A model generated the notes under the pieces. That model worked only from the letters and a program-made list of their open reading frames with translations. It did no database searches and had not been told where the DNA came from. DNA of 49,228 bases from a virus, in the IMG/VR virus record IMGVR_UViG_3300045258_000056, positions 1 to 49,228 of that record. The stretch is one strand, 5' to 3'. Made by a program: the position numbers and the translations under genes. Of the stretch, positions 21,109-29,584 are shown piece after piece (the first letter of the stretch is position 1; the number at the start of each line of letters is the position of its first letter).

Positions 21109-21369
21109 ATGAAAGTCACCCCGATCAAAAAGAAGTTCGGCAAATACGCGCCGGGCGATGTGTTCACGCTGCCCGACAAGGCCGCCAAAATCTTCATCAA
21201 GGCGAATAGGCTGGAGCAAGCGGATAACGTTGCTGCTGAGCCGGTCCCCGGCACATATGCAACCCGAATGTTGACGGCTGAGCCAGTGGTTATCGTCGCG
21301 CCCTACGGCTTCAAGGCCGATGGCTCTCCCCGCGCCCGACCGGGCCGCCCTGCGGCGAAGACCGCCTAA
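21109..21369 (+). CDS. Small structural-region protein
   Basis: 86 residues from ATG 21109, Shine-Dalgarno GGAG about 8 nt upstream, within the terminator exit region. KKKFGKYAPGDVFTLPDKAA then an unstructured Ala/Pro-rich, basic C-terminus. Possibly a head-completion or decoration protein; no family recognised. Confidence 0.6.
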   Translation: MKVTPIKKKFGKYAPGDVFTLPDKAAKIFIKANRLEQADNVAAEPVPGTYATRMLTAEPVVIVAPYGFKADGSPRARPGRPAAKTA

Positions 21370-21564
21370 GTGACCAAGCTATTCGCGGCATTGCTGGCGA
21401 TCAACCCGCTGGCCTATCTGCTTGCGCTTGCCTTTTTGGGTGCGGCAAGCGTGGTCGCTGGCGTTGCGCTCCTTTTCGGAATCGGCTGGGCCTTCATTGC
21501 GTCCGGCGTATTCCTGCTGTCCGGTGCTTGGTTCATCACGCGAGGCATGAGCCAGAATGGCTAA
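21370..21564 (+). CDS. Two-segment membrane protein
   Basis: 64 residues from GTG 21370, directly after the previous stop. Two hydrophobic segments (AYLLALAFLGAASVVAGVAL and FIASGVFLLSGAWFI). A membrane protein within the head genes is unusual; it might be a superinfection-exclusion or accessory factor. Overlaps the portal start by 8 nt. Confidence 0.55.
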   Translation: MTKLFAALLAINPLAYLLALAFLGAASVVAGVALLFGIGWAFIASGVFLLSGAWFITRGMSQNG

Positions 21565-22909
21565 CCCGACGATTATGGCCGTGCTGAGTAACGCGGCCTC
21601 CCGCAAATCGCTTCATCCTGTCTATGACTCGCATGGTGGTCATGGCGGCTGGCGGCGAATCTTTGAGCCATTCTCGGGCGCTTTTCAAATGAATGTGGAG
21701 GAGGCTCGGGGCACCCTGTTCTGCTACCCGACCCTGTATGCCTGTCTGTCCCGAATCTCTCAGGACATTGGCAAGCTGCCGTTTGTGCTGAAAAGTCAGG
21801 ATGCAAACGGGGTATCGAAGATTGTCGAAAACTCGGCTTACTCCCCGGTACTTCGCAAGCCCAATCACTACCAGACCGCGCAACAGTTCCGCGAAGCGTG
21901 GGCCTTGTCTCGCATGATCCACGGAAACGCCTATATTCTCAAGCAGCGCGATGATCGCGGCGTGGTAGTGAAGCTGTACGTGCTAGACCCCTGCCGCGTG
22001 ATGCCGATGGTTTCGGACTCGGGCGATGTGTTCTACCAAGTCAATTATCCCGATGCCGCGAATCTTCTGCCGCAGAATTACCCAGCCGAGCAGTTGACGA
22101 TTCCAGCGCGGGAAATCATCCACGACCGCATCAATTGCTTCCACCATCAGCTAATCGGTGTGCCGCCTGTGTGCGCTGCCCATTGGCCTGCGGTGAAGAA
22201 TCTCAAAATCCTGAAGTCTAGCGCGGAGTTTTTCACAAACAATGCGCAGCCGGGCGGCATCCTGACCGCGCCTGCGGGCATGAGCGAAACCGATGCCGAC
22301 GCGCTGAAGGCTTACTGGCAGACCAATTACAGCGGCACCAATTCCGGCAAGGTCGCGGTGATCGGTGCTGACATGAAGTTCACCAGCTTCGCCATGAAGT
22401 CCGCTGACTCGCAGCTTGTCGAACAAATGCGTTATTCGGATGAGCAGATTTGCCAGCCGTTCGGTATCCCTCCCTTCAAAATCGGCATCGGCTCCATTCC
22501 TGCGGGTCTCGGCGTGGATGCCATCAATTTGCTGTATTACGATGACGCGCTCGGCGGCCCGATTGAGTCCATGGAAAACTTGCTAGATGAGGGGCTGTCT
22601 GTCGCTTCTCCGCTCGGCATTTGGATGGACACCGAGCCATTGCTCCGGATGGACGTGGGCAAGCAGGCCGACGTGGAGGTTAAATTGGTAGGCGGCAAGA
22701 TCAAGACCCCGGATGAAGCCCGCTTGCGGTTCAATCTTGCAGGCACTCCAGGCGGCGGCACCCTGTGGGGCCAGCAACAGGACTACCCGCTGGGCATGTT
22801 GGAGAATCGCGCAGACTGGGATCCGGCCATGCAAACGGCCCCCGCGCCTGAAGCTCCCGCGCCCATCCCCGATGACGAAATGGATGCCACTATGGACGAA
22901 GCCGCATGA
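21557..22909 (+). CDS. Portal protein (HK97 type)
   Basis: 450 residues from ATG 21557. Typical features: early YPTLYACLSRISQDIGKLPF, then HYQTAQQFREAWALSRMIHG, PAREIIHDRINC, then EQMRYSDEQICQPFGIPPF, all landmarks of HK97-family portals. It forms the dodecameric DNA gate at one capsid vertex and binds terminase and the connectors. Confidence 0.93.
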   Translation: MANPTIMAVLSNAASRKSLHPVYDSHGGHGGWRRIFEPFSGAFQMNVEEARGTLFCYPTLYACLSRISQDIGKLPFVLKSQDANGVSKIVENSAYSPVLRKPNHYQTAQQFREAWALSRMIHGNAYILKQRDDRGVVVKLYVLDPCRVMPMVSDSGDVFYQVNYPDAANLLPQNYPAEQLTIPAREIIHDRINCFHHQLIGVPPVCAAHWPAVKNLKILKSSAEFFTNNAQPGGILTAPAGMSETDADALKAYWQTNYSGTNSGKVAVIGADMKFTSFAMKSADSQLVEQMRYSDEQICQPFGIPPFKIGIGSIPAGLGVDAINLLYYDDALGGPIESMENLLDEGLSVASPLGIWMDTEPLLRMDVGKQADVEVKLVGGKIKTPDEARLRFNLAGTPGGGTLWGQQQDYPLGMLENRADWDPAMQTAPAPEAPAPIPDDEMDATMDEAA

Positions 22910-23790
22910 CCCCCGAAATTCAGAAGTCCATCCTGGGAGCCTGCGCCCGGTTCATCCGAAAGCAGCTTGAACCTATCACACGGGAGATTGGCGAGCTAAA
23001 GAGCCAGCTTTCGACGGTCACGAAAGCCGCGCCTGAACCTGTGCCGGTTCCTGAGGTTGTGAAGGAACTGCTTTCCACCGAAGGCCTGCAAGTGATGGTT
23101 GACTTGCATGTGGCCGAAGGCGTGTCAAAGCATTTTGAGGAACATCCGGTAAAGGATGGCGAGTCGGTTAGCCACGAGTCTGTGAAAGCGATGGTTGATG
23201 AGGCTGTCAAAGCCATCCCAGCGCCCCATGACGGCAAGTCGGTTACCGCTGAGGAAGTGTTGCCCGCGCTTATGGACGCCTTGCACAAGGCCGTTGCAGC
23301 CATTCCTAGGCCCAAAGACGGCGAGGATGGCAAGTCAGTATCTCTGGCCGACCTTGAACTTTTGCTGGAGTCGGCGGTGAACAAGTGGGCGCTGGAGTTT
23401 GAGCGCCGAGCGCAGGCTCAGATTGAACGCGCCGTTGACCGCCTGCCCGTTCCGAAAGATGGCAAGGACGGCGTAGATTTTGCGGAAGTCGAATTTGACT
23501 ATGACGGCGAGCGCACACTGACGATTCGCGGCAAAGGCGGCGAGATTACCAAGCGCCTGCCGATCCCGATTGATCGCGGTTATTACCGGCAGGGCATGGC
23601 CTGTGAAAAGGGCGATGTAGTCACCGAGTCCGGCAGCGCGTGGATTGCCTTGACCGACACCGACACGAAGCCCGGACACGAGCAGAAAGACGCTTGGCGC
23701 ATGATGGCGCGTAGGGGCAAAGATGGCGATAAGGGCGATCCTGGCAAGGCCTATGTGCCCCCGGCCCCGGTGAAACTGGACACACCATGA
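22906..23790 (+). CDS. Collagen-like structural protein with putative carbohydrate-binding module
   Basis: 294 residues from ATG 22906 (ATGA overlap with portal). The N-terminal third is helical (ARFIRKQLEPITREIGELKS). Collagen-like spacers recur: HDGKS, PKDGEDGKS, PKDGKDG and near the end GKDGDKGDPGK. Residues about 225-270 (YYRQGMACEKGDVVTESGS, then WIALTDTDTKPGHE) resemble a small carbohydrate-binding domain seen in many phage structural proteins. Probably a head or neck decoration protein able to touch sugars. It lies a few genes before the glycosylation cassette. Confidence 0.65.
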   Translation: MTPEIQKSILGACARFIRKQLEPITREIGELKSQLSTVTKAAPEPVPVPEVVKELLSTEGLQVMVDLHVAEGVSKHFEEHPVKDGESVSHESVKAMVDEAVKAIPAPHDGKSVTAEEVLPALMDALHKAVAAIPRPKDGEDGKSVSLADLELLLESAVNKWALEFERRAQAQIERAVDRLPVPKDGKDGVDFAEVEFDYDGERTLTIRGKGGEITKRLPIPIDRGYYRQGMACEKGDVVTESGSAWIALTDTDTKPGHEQKDAWRMMARRGKDGDKGDPGKAYVPPAPVKLDTP

Positions 23791-24182
23791 CCGACTTGGT
23801 TTCAACCACTGAGGCTCGCTCCCATTTGCGGCTGGATACGGTGCCTTCGGGTTCGCCGGATGATGTGTGGCTGGCGGTGTTTATCCCGGCTATTTCCGAG
23901 GCTGTGCTTGGCTGGTTGAAGGACGCATGGCGGGCCTATGTGCCGATGGAGGATTCCAGCGGCATCCTTGTAGATTCCAACGGTGACCCCATTCCGGCCC
24001 TTCCCTTGACGGCAAAGCCGGTTGTTAAAGCGGCGGTCTTGCTGGAGCTTGGCAATGTGTTCCGCTTCCGCGAAGGTGAGGGCGTGGATAACGTGCCCGA
24101 CCCCTCCGCAGGCTGGGGCTACACGCTGAACAAGACTTCCACGGCGCTGCTATCCGGTATTCGGAAAAGTACCCTGAAATGA
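23787..24182 (+). CDS. Head-tail connector (gp6-like adaptor)
   Basis: 131 residues from ATG 23787. Start DLVSTTEARSHLRLDT, then VFIPAISEAVLGWLKDAW and PLTAKPVVKAAVLLELGNVF are standard for the HK97 gp6/phage_gp6 connector family that sits below the portal. Coupled by ATGA to the next connector. Confidence 0.88.
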   Translation: MTDLVSTTEARSHLRLDTVPSGSPDDVWLAVFIPAISEAVLGWLKDAWRAYVPMEDSSGILVDSNGDPIPALPLTAKPVVKAAVLLELGNVFRFREGEGVDNVPDPSAGWGYTLNKTSTALLSGIRKSTLK

Positions 24183-24544
24183 GCATCGCAGCGGGCAGGC
24201 TTCGGCATTGGGTGACCCTGGAGCGGTTTACCTTTGTGCAGGACAGCGCGGGCGACCCGATTCAAGACCCGGTGTCGGGTGAGCTTCGCAAGGAATGGAC
24301 GGAAGTGGCGCAGCTTTGGGCGGCCATTGAGCCATCATCGGCGCGGGAGTTCATCGCCAGCCAAGTCGGGCAGTCTGAGGTGACGGGCAAGATCATCATC
24401 CGCTATCGCCCCGATGTGCTGGCAACGGACAGGATTGTGCATAATGGCCGGGCTTACCAGTTGTTCGGAGTGCTGGGGGATTTGTTCAGCGGCATGGAGT
24501 ATTTGACCTTGCCTTGTGGCACCGGACTGAATACAGGCGAGTAG
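24179..24544 (+). CDS. Head-tail joining protein (head closure)
   Basis: 121 residues from ATG 24179. MSIAAGRLRHWVTLERFTF, later VAQLWAAIEPSSAREFIA and the end DRIVHNGRAYQLFGVLGD match the phage head-tail joining family (PF05521 type), which stops DNA leakage after packaging. It is followed by the modification cassette rather than by the usual gp10-like gene, which comes only at 29111. Confidence 0.88.
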   Translation: MSIAAGRLRHWVTLERFTFVQDSAGDPIQDPVSGELRKEWTEVAQLWAAIEPSSAREFIASQVGQSEVTGKIIIRYRPDVLATDRIVHNGRAYQLFGVLGDLFSGMEYLTLPCGTGLNTGE

Positions 24545-24545
24545 C

Positions 24546-25073
24546 ATGGAAACGTGGGCCATTCTGGCAAGCGGCCCCAGCATGTCGCAGGCGATAGCGG
24601 ATTCGGTGCGCGGTCGCTGCAAGGTGATCGCGGTATCAGATTGCTTCAAGCTCGCGCCTTGGGCCGATGCGCTGGTGTCGCAGGACAAGCCGTGGTGGAA
24701 GTTTCACAAGCCCGAATTTTCAGGGCGCAAGTTCAGCGGCGGGGCGGAAAACATTGAAGGCACCGAGCGCGTAGAGTTTGAGGGCAGTATCGGCACGGGC
24801 ACGAATAGCGCGTTGCTAGCCTGTCATGTGGCGGTCAAGGTGTTCGGTGCAAAGCGGATTCTGTTGCTGGGCGTGGATATGGGTGGAACCCATTTTTTCG
24901 GGCCTCACCCTGAGCCGCTAAAGAACACGAAGCCGGAACGGTTTGAGCAAATGAAGTTGCAGTTTGCACACTGGGTTCACAAGGGCGTGGAAGTTTTCAA
25001 TTGTTCGCCTGATTCGGCGTTAACCTGTTTTCCAAAGGCGACCCTTGAAGACTGCCTATCTCGGCCTGCGTGA
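24546..25073 (+). CDS. DUF115/MptE-like Rossmann protein, possible glycosyltransferase
   Basis: 175 residues from ATG 24546. Starts WAILASGPSMSQAIADSVRG, then VIAVSDCFKLAPWADALVSQ; the later GTGTNSALLACHVAVKVFGA and ILLLGVDMGGTHFFG complete a Rossmann-like fold of the DUF115 (MptE-like) group, often present in sugar-modification clusters of bacteria and phages. First gene of a seven-gene cassette; it overlaps the next by 29 nt. Confidence 0.65.
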   Translation: METWAILASGPSMSQAIADSVRGRCKVIAVSDCFKLAPWADALVSQDKPWWKFHKPEFSGRKFSGGAENIEGTERVEFEGSIGTGTNSALLACHVAVKVFGAKRILLLGVDMGGTHFFGPHPEPLKNTKPERFEQMKLQFAHWVHKGVEVFNCSPDSALTCFPKATLEDCLSRPA

Positions 25074-25770
25074 AGGTCTGCCCTACCGCCGAGAGGCGTT
25101 CAGGGCCGGACTGGAATCGCTGGGCTACACGGTTCGGGAGTGCATCACGCTCAAGCCGGAGTCGGGCGACCTGTTGTGCCTATGGAATCGGTACGGCGAG
25201 AAGGACTTGGCGGCGCTGGCATTTGAGGCGGCAGGACTTCCCGTGCTGATCGCGGAAAACGGCTATCTCGGAAACGAGTTCGCCGGGAAGCAATGGTTCG
25301 CCTTGTCCCGGAACCAGCACAACGGGGCCGGAACCTTCTCGGAGGGTGGCCCGGAACGCTGGGACAGCTTGGGCGTGACCTTGCAGCCGTGGCGGGAAAG
25401 CGGGGAAACTGTCCTGCTTCCGCAGCGTGGGATTGGGCCTCCGGGCGTGGCGATGCCGAGAGACTGGCTAGAACGCACCCAGAAGCGGTTAGGCGGGGCT
25501 TCGTATCGTGTGCGGGTTCATCCCGGCACCCGGTCTTGTATGCCGCTTGAGGACGATCTAGCGGACGCTGGGCGGGTTATCACTTGGGGGTCAGGCGCGG
25601 CGCTGAAGGCGCTAACCTGGGGCATCCCGGTGGAGTCGGATATGCCCCGATGGATCGGAGCATGTGAAAACACGGACGCGGGACGGTTGGCGATGTTCCG
25701 CAGGCTGGTTCACGGCATGGCAACGCTGGAGGAAATAGCGGACGGGTCGGCCTTTAGGAGATTGCTTTGA
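25045..25770 (+). CDS. Putative GT-B-like glycosyltransferase (paralogue 1)
   Basis: 241 residues from TTG 25045 (no nearby ATG). It shares a pattern with its neighbour: SLGVTLQPWRESGETVLLPQ here versus SLGVRIEPWQEGGDEILIVG there, and both end with an Ala-rich helix before a Gly-Ile/Val-Pro-Val turn (ALKALTWGIPVESD). The pattern YRVRVHPGTR, then a Thr/Ser and small residues, is like GT-B enzymes that bind a nucleotide-sugar in the C-terminal domain. Donor and acceptor are unknown. Confidence 0.55.
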   Translation: MKTAYLGLREGLPYRREAFRAGLESLGYTVRECITLKPESGDLLCLWNRYGEKDLAALAFEAAGLPVLIAENGYLGNEFAGKQWFALSRNQHNGAGTFSEGGPERWDSLGVTLQPWRESGETVLLPQRGIGPPGVAMPRDWLERTQKRLGGASYRVRVHPGTRSCMPLEDDLADAGRVITWGSGAALKALTWGIPVESDMPRWIGACENTDAGRLAMFRRLVHGMATLEEIADGSAFRRLL

Positions 25771-26546
25771 AGGTCGCGTGTTTGATGACATTCGGGAATC
25801 GGCGTTACCGCCATATTGCCGAGGCCATGAGCCTAGGCATTGCGAAGTGCGGCGACCAGTCGGTCATTTGCCATGCGGCCTCCACGCCTAACGCCGATGC
25901 CGCTGTCATGTACGGTTGGAAGCTGTCCCACTTCGTTAAGCAGTACCCGCAGTTTGCTTATGCCGATTTGGGCTACTGGCACCGAAAGGACTACTACCGC
26001 CTGACCGTGAATGGCTGGGGGTCGGAAAGCTACGTCAAAGCGGGATTGCCTGCCGAGCGCCTGAAGTCGCTAGGCGTTAGGATTGAGCCGTGGCAGGAAG
26101 GCGGTGATGAAATACTGATTGTCGGCTCTAGCCGCAAGTCAGCATTGCAGCACGGCTTTCAATACATGGAGTGGGAGCGAAACGCAGCTAAGGCTTTGGA
26201 ATGTTCGGGCAAGCGGGTGGTGTATCGCCCGAAGCCTACTGACCTGGAGCGCATACCGATTGACGGCATTGGCTACGATGAACGACCGTTAGAGGAAGCG
26301 TTAGCGAAAGCCTGCCTAGTGGTCACGCATCATTCCAACGTGGCCGTGCAAGCGTTAGCCGCTGGTGTGCCGGTGCATTGCGTGACCGGCGCTGGCGCAG
26401 CGTTCAGTGTGCCGCTGGGTGACTTCACGCGACTGGAAGGCCGGGAACAATTCCTGGCCGATGTGGCTTGGCTGCAATGGAGTCTAGACGAAATGCGGAA
26501 CGGCACATGCTGGGCGCATATCAAGGAACGAGGGCTGATGTGCTGA
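25767..26546 (+). CDS. Putative GT-B-like glycosyltransferase (paralogue 2)
   Basis: 259 residues from TTG 25767, overlapping the previous stop. Paralogue of the gene before it (shared SLGV..PW.E.G core and the C-terminal VVTHHSNVAVQALAAGVPVH, a typical GT-B nucleotide-sugar pocket with GVPV). The N-terminus MTFGNRRYRHIAEAMSLGI suggests a Rossmann start. Acceptor unknown. Confidence 0.6.
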   Translation: MKVACLMTFGNRRYRHIAEAMSLGIAKCGDQSVICHAASTPNADAAVMYGWKLSHFVKQYPQFAYADLGYWHRKDYYRLTVNGWGSESYVKAGLPAERLKSLGVRIEPWQEGGDEILIVGSSRKSALQHGFQYMEWERNAAKALECSGKRVVYRPKPTDLERIPIDGIGYDERPLEEALAKACLVVTHHSNVAVQALAAGVPVHCVTGAGAAFSVPLGDFTRLEGREQFLADVAWLQWSLDEMRNGTCWAHIKERGLMC

Positions 26547-27244
26547 CGTTTGACGTGGTGACTACCTTCGCCCAGAAGCACTGGGAGTCTCATGCGCGGC
26601 GCTGTGTGGAAACCTTCGGCCTGTACTGGCAGGGCATCCACCTGACCACGTTTGATGATGAGGCGCTTGAATCGGGGTCGGATTGGTTGGCAGCTTTCAA
26701 AGAGCGACACAAAGACCGGCCTACGGATAACTACCGCAAGGATGCGGTGAGGTTCGCGCACAAGGTAGCAGCGATTGAGCTAGCGTTTCAGGGCGGCATT
26801 TCCGACTACCTGATTTGGATGGACGCTGATTGCGTGACCCATGCTCCGGTTGACGTGGCATGGCTGACGCGGTTGTCGCAAGGGGCGGACTTCGCCTATC
26901 TGGCGCGGGACAGGAAGTATTCCGAGTGCGGGTTCCTGATGATTCGCAGGAATCAGCGCGGCGAGAAGCTGATTAAACGCCTAGTGGACTTGTACCGCAC
27001 CGACAAGCTATTTCTGCTTCCGGAGTGGCATGATTGCTGGGCGTTTGACCATGCTAGGAACGGATTGCAGGGGCAGCTTCAGTGCGCTTCCCTGTCGGGC
27101 AATGCCAACCGCATGGCCCATCCGTTCGTTAACGGGCCGTTGGGCGAAAGGCTTGACCATTGCAAGGGCGCTCGAAAGGCGCAGGGCCGAAGCCATGCCA
27201 GCGATTTGAAAGTACAACGCACTGAGGCCCACTGGAATGTCTAA
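26540..27244 (+). CDS. Putative GT-A glycosyltransferase
   Basis: 234 residues from GTG 26540, chosen because it overlaps the preceding stop; the frame is open to 26468. LTFDVVTTFAQKHWESHARR is a GT-A-type start, and YLIWMDADCVTHAPVDV contains the DxD metal/nucleotide-sugar motif, followed by FAYLARDRKYSECGFLMIRR. So a nucleotide-sugar-dependent transferase is likely. Confidence 0.7.
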   Translation: MLTFDVVTTFAQKHWESHARRCVETFGLYWQGIHLTTFDDEALESGSDWLAAFKERHKDRPTDNYRKDAVRFAHKVAAIELAFQGGISDYLIWMDADCVTHAPVDVAWLTRLSQGADFAYLARDRKYSECGFLMIRRNQRGEKLIKRLVDLYRTDKLFLLPEWHDCWAFDHARNGLQGQLQCASLSGNANRMAHPFVNGPLGERLDHCKGARKAQGRSHASDLKVQRTEAHWNV

Positions 27245-27821
27245 GCGGTACGAGCAATTGATTCCGCTGATTCAGACGTGCAAGCCGCGCTGTATCGTGG
27301 AGGTCGGGGTTCACAAGGCCAAGCGGTCTGTGAAGATGTGCGAGGCCGCGCTAAAGTTCGGCCCGGTGCACTACATCGGCTATGACGTGTTCGACACGAT
27401 GGGAGCGCAGTTTCAGGCGGAGGCACTGAACGGCAAGGGTCCGGCTACGGAAGCCCATGCGCGAGACAAGCTGAACGCGCTGGCTAGGGTGCGGAGTGGA
27501 TTCACCTATGAGCTGATCGTGGGAGATACCCGAAACACCCTGCATGGACGCGGCGTTAAGGCCGACTTCGCCTTCATTGATGGCGACCACAGAGCGGAAG
27601 TGATCGAAGGCGACTATTTGGCGCTGCATCTTTCCCCGGTGATCGTGCTGGATGATTACTACGTCGAAAACGAAGGACGGATGCCAGTTGACCTTGCCAA
27701 GCATGGCGCTAACTCCCTGGTCGGGAACCTTCGTATTTCCGGGCATCGGGTAGAGGTATTCCCCGTGGCCGACTGGTGCAACGCGGGGCCGCTGGTGAAG
27801 TTGGCGGTGGTGTTCCGGTGA
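27237..27821 (+). CDS. Class I SAM-dependent methyltransferase
   Basis: 194 residues from ATG 27237. Motif I CIVEVGVHKAKRS (residues 19-31), acidic residue after the second strand in YIGYDVFD, and DFAFIDGDHRAEVIEGD (110-126) typical of the Methyltransf_24-like group. It would methylate a small or sugar substrate using S-adenosylmethionine. Overlaps its neighbours at both ends. Confidence 0.78.
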   Translation: MSKRYEQLIPLIQTCKPRCIVEVGVHKAKRSVKMCEAALKFGPVHYIGYDVFDTMGAQFQAEALNGKGPATEAHARDKLNALARVRSGFTYELIVGDTRNTLHGRGVKADFAFIDGDHRAEVIEGDYLALHLSPVIVLDDYYVENEGRMPVDLAKHGANSLVGNLRISGHRVEVFPVADWCNAGPLVKLAVVFR

Positions 27822-28456
27822 AGATGGTCAAGGGCTGGGCCGTTCCTGATTTTGATGACCAGTGGGAGGGCTTGATCGCGGAGGATGGGACTTACCAATA
27901 TCCCAACCTGATCGCAGCGGTATCCCGGTGCAAGCGGCTGCGGACGGTGATTGATGGCGGGGCGCATATCGGCACATGGTCTCGGGTGTTCGCGTCATTC
28001 TTTGATCGCGTGATTGCCTTTGAACCGTCGCCGGATACGTTCGAGTGCCTTCTGGAAAACGTGAAGCTAGGCAACGTAGAGATTCTGAACCAGGCCCTAG
28101 GCCAGAAGCGCGGCAAGGTCAGAATGACGCTGGATGGCTTTGAGGGAACGAAGCGGGAACACAATGCAGGCTCTCGCTACTGCGCCAAAGGTGGGGACAT
28201 TGCTCGGGTCACGGTGGATTCGCTGGAACTGAAAGACCTTGACCTGTTGAAACTTGACATTGAAGGCAGCGAAGTTCACGCGCTCAAGGGCGCGAAGCAC
28301 ACGCTGATTCGGTGTCGGCCCGTAGTTTTGTTTGAGAACAAGTTTGAGTGGAAGCGCCACGGCTTTAAGGAAAATGCGCCGCATCGCTTCCTGCGGTCTC
28401 TGGGCGCAAAGAAACTTGACCATGTTGGTGTGGATGAAGTTTGGGGTTGGAAGTGA
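27818..28456 (+). CDS. FkbM-family methyltransferase
   Basis: 212 residues from GTG 27818 (overlaps the previous stop); ATG 27824 is also possible. TVIDGGAHIGTWSRVFASFF (motif I), VIAFEPSPDTFECLLENV, then VTVDSLELKDLDLLKLDIEG and the LFENK end are the FkbM signature. FkbM enzymes O-methylate sugars or polyketides, which fits its place among glycosyltransferases. Confidence 0.85.
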   Translation: MKMVKGWAVPDFDDQWEGLIAEDGTYQYPNLIAAVSRCKRLRTVIDGGAHIGTWSRVFASFFDRVIAFEPSPDTFECLLENVKLGNVEILNQALGQKRGKVRMTLDGFEGTKREHNAGSRYCAKGGDIARVTVDSLELKDLDLLKLDIEGSEVHALKGAKHTLIRCRPVVLFENKFEWKRHGFKENAPHRFLRSLGAKKLDHVGVDEVWGWK

Positions 28457-29118
28457 TTGAGCTTTTCTGTGGATACGACCGGCGAGAAGCTGGCGGCTTT
28501 CATGCGTTCGTTTCTAGCGTGTTGGACAATGCTTCGGAATTGGTTTGCATCCGACCGCTCGGGGCTAAAGGACTTCCCGAGGGAACCAATGCCTTCACGT
28601 TTTCCCGGTTTCTGATTCCGGCGCTGATGGGATTCAAGGGCCATGCGATTTTCGCGGATGCCTGCGATATGCTGATGCTCGGTGACGTTGCGGAGTTAGA
28701 CAAGCTCTTTGACCCGAGCAAGGCCGTTCAGTGCGTTAAGCACGATTACCGGACACGCCATCCGATCAAGTATAAGGGCACCGAAATGGAGTGCCCGAAC
28801 CGGGATTATCCCCGCAAGAACCAAGCAAGCCTGATGATTATTAACGCTTCTCACCCTGCTTGGCGCGGCATGACGCACGAACGGGTGCTGGAGTTTGCTA
28901 CCGTCCCAACGCAATTGCTGGGGTTTGCATGGTTGCCCGATGAGGCAATAGGCGAGCTTCCCGACCATTGGAACCGGCTTGTGGATGAAGGTCAGCCAGT
29001 GGAGGGCGCGAGCGTTCTCCATTGGACTGCCGGTATTCCGGGGTTCGATTACTACAAGGATGCGCCAGGGGCCGAACATTGGCACCGGCAAGCAAGGCTG
29101 ATGAACGCTAATGGCTAG
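28453..29118 (+). CDS. Putative GT-A-like glycosyltransferase
   Basis: 221 residues from GTG 28453, overlapping the FkbM stop; TTG 28441 would add four. LFCGYDRREAGGFHAFVSSV and the segment FTFSRFLIPALMGFKGHAIF then ADACDMLMLGDV correspond to the donor-binding core of GT8/GT-A-like enzymes (metal-binding Asp residues in DACD). The C-terminus SVLHWTAGIPGFDYYKD agrees with that. Last gene of the cassette; overlaps the tail gene that follows by 8 nt. Confidence 0.7.
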   Translation: MIELFCGYDRREAGGFHAFVSSVLDNASELVCIRPLGAKGLPEGTNAFTFSRFLIPALMGFKGHAIFADACDMLMLGDVAELDKLFDPSKAVQCVKHDYRTRHPIKYKGTEMECPNRDYPRKNQASLMIINASHPAWRGMTHERVLEFATVPTQLLGFAWLPDEAIGELPDHWNRLVDEGQPVEGASVLHWTAGIPGFDYYKDAPGAEHWHRQARLMNANG

Positions 29119-29584
29119 CTTTAACATCGAAGGTCTTGACCCCATCCTGAAAAAGATGAAGGGCCTAAGCCAGAAGATGCAGCAGGCCGGAGTTAGGCGA
29201 GCGGGGCTGAAGGCCATGCGGCTTGTGCGCGATGATGCTAGGGCGCGGGCCAAGCAGTTTGATGACCCTTCCACGCCGAATAACATCCCGAAAAACATTG
29301 TCGTTCGCAACAATAGCAAAGCAGGCAAGCGCGTCGGCGGAGTGGTGATTCAGGTCGGTGTATTGGGCGGAGCGAAAAGCGAGCGTTCAACACGCGGCAA
29401 AAACGCCAGCAATGACAGCGGCAGCAAAATTTGGTACTGGAGGTTTTTGGAGTTCGGAACCAGCAAAATGCGGGCGCAGCCTTTCATGCGCCCAGCACTA
29501 GCTAACAACGTGGAAAAGGTAACGACCAGTATGGTGACCAGCCTGAACACCGAGATTGATAAAATTATTGCGAAGGGTGGCTGA
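29111..29584 (+). CDS. HK97 gp10-like tail completion protein
   Basis: 157 residues from ATG 29111. MASFNIEGLDPILKKMKGLS, then GLKAMRLVRDDARARAKQF, and WYWRFLEFGTSKMRAQPFMR are the standard elements of HK97 gp10-like neck/tail completion proteins. It should normally follow the head-closure gene directly, so the modification cassette has been placed between them. Confidence 0.9.
   Translation: MASFNIEGLDPILKKMKGLSQKMQQAGVRRAGLKAMRLVRDDARARAKQFDDPSTPNNIPKNIVVRNNSKAGKRVGGVVIQVGVLGGAKSERSTRGKNASNDSGSKIWYWRFLEFGTSKMRAQPFMRPALANNVEKVTTSMVTSLNTEIDKIIAKGG

Noticed and set aside
18859-21219. Minus-strand ORF of 786 codons
   Set aside because: It lies antisense to the protease and capsid genes, which have clear family motifs. 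The antisense frame is open because of GC-rich codon bias; its sequence shows no domain.
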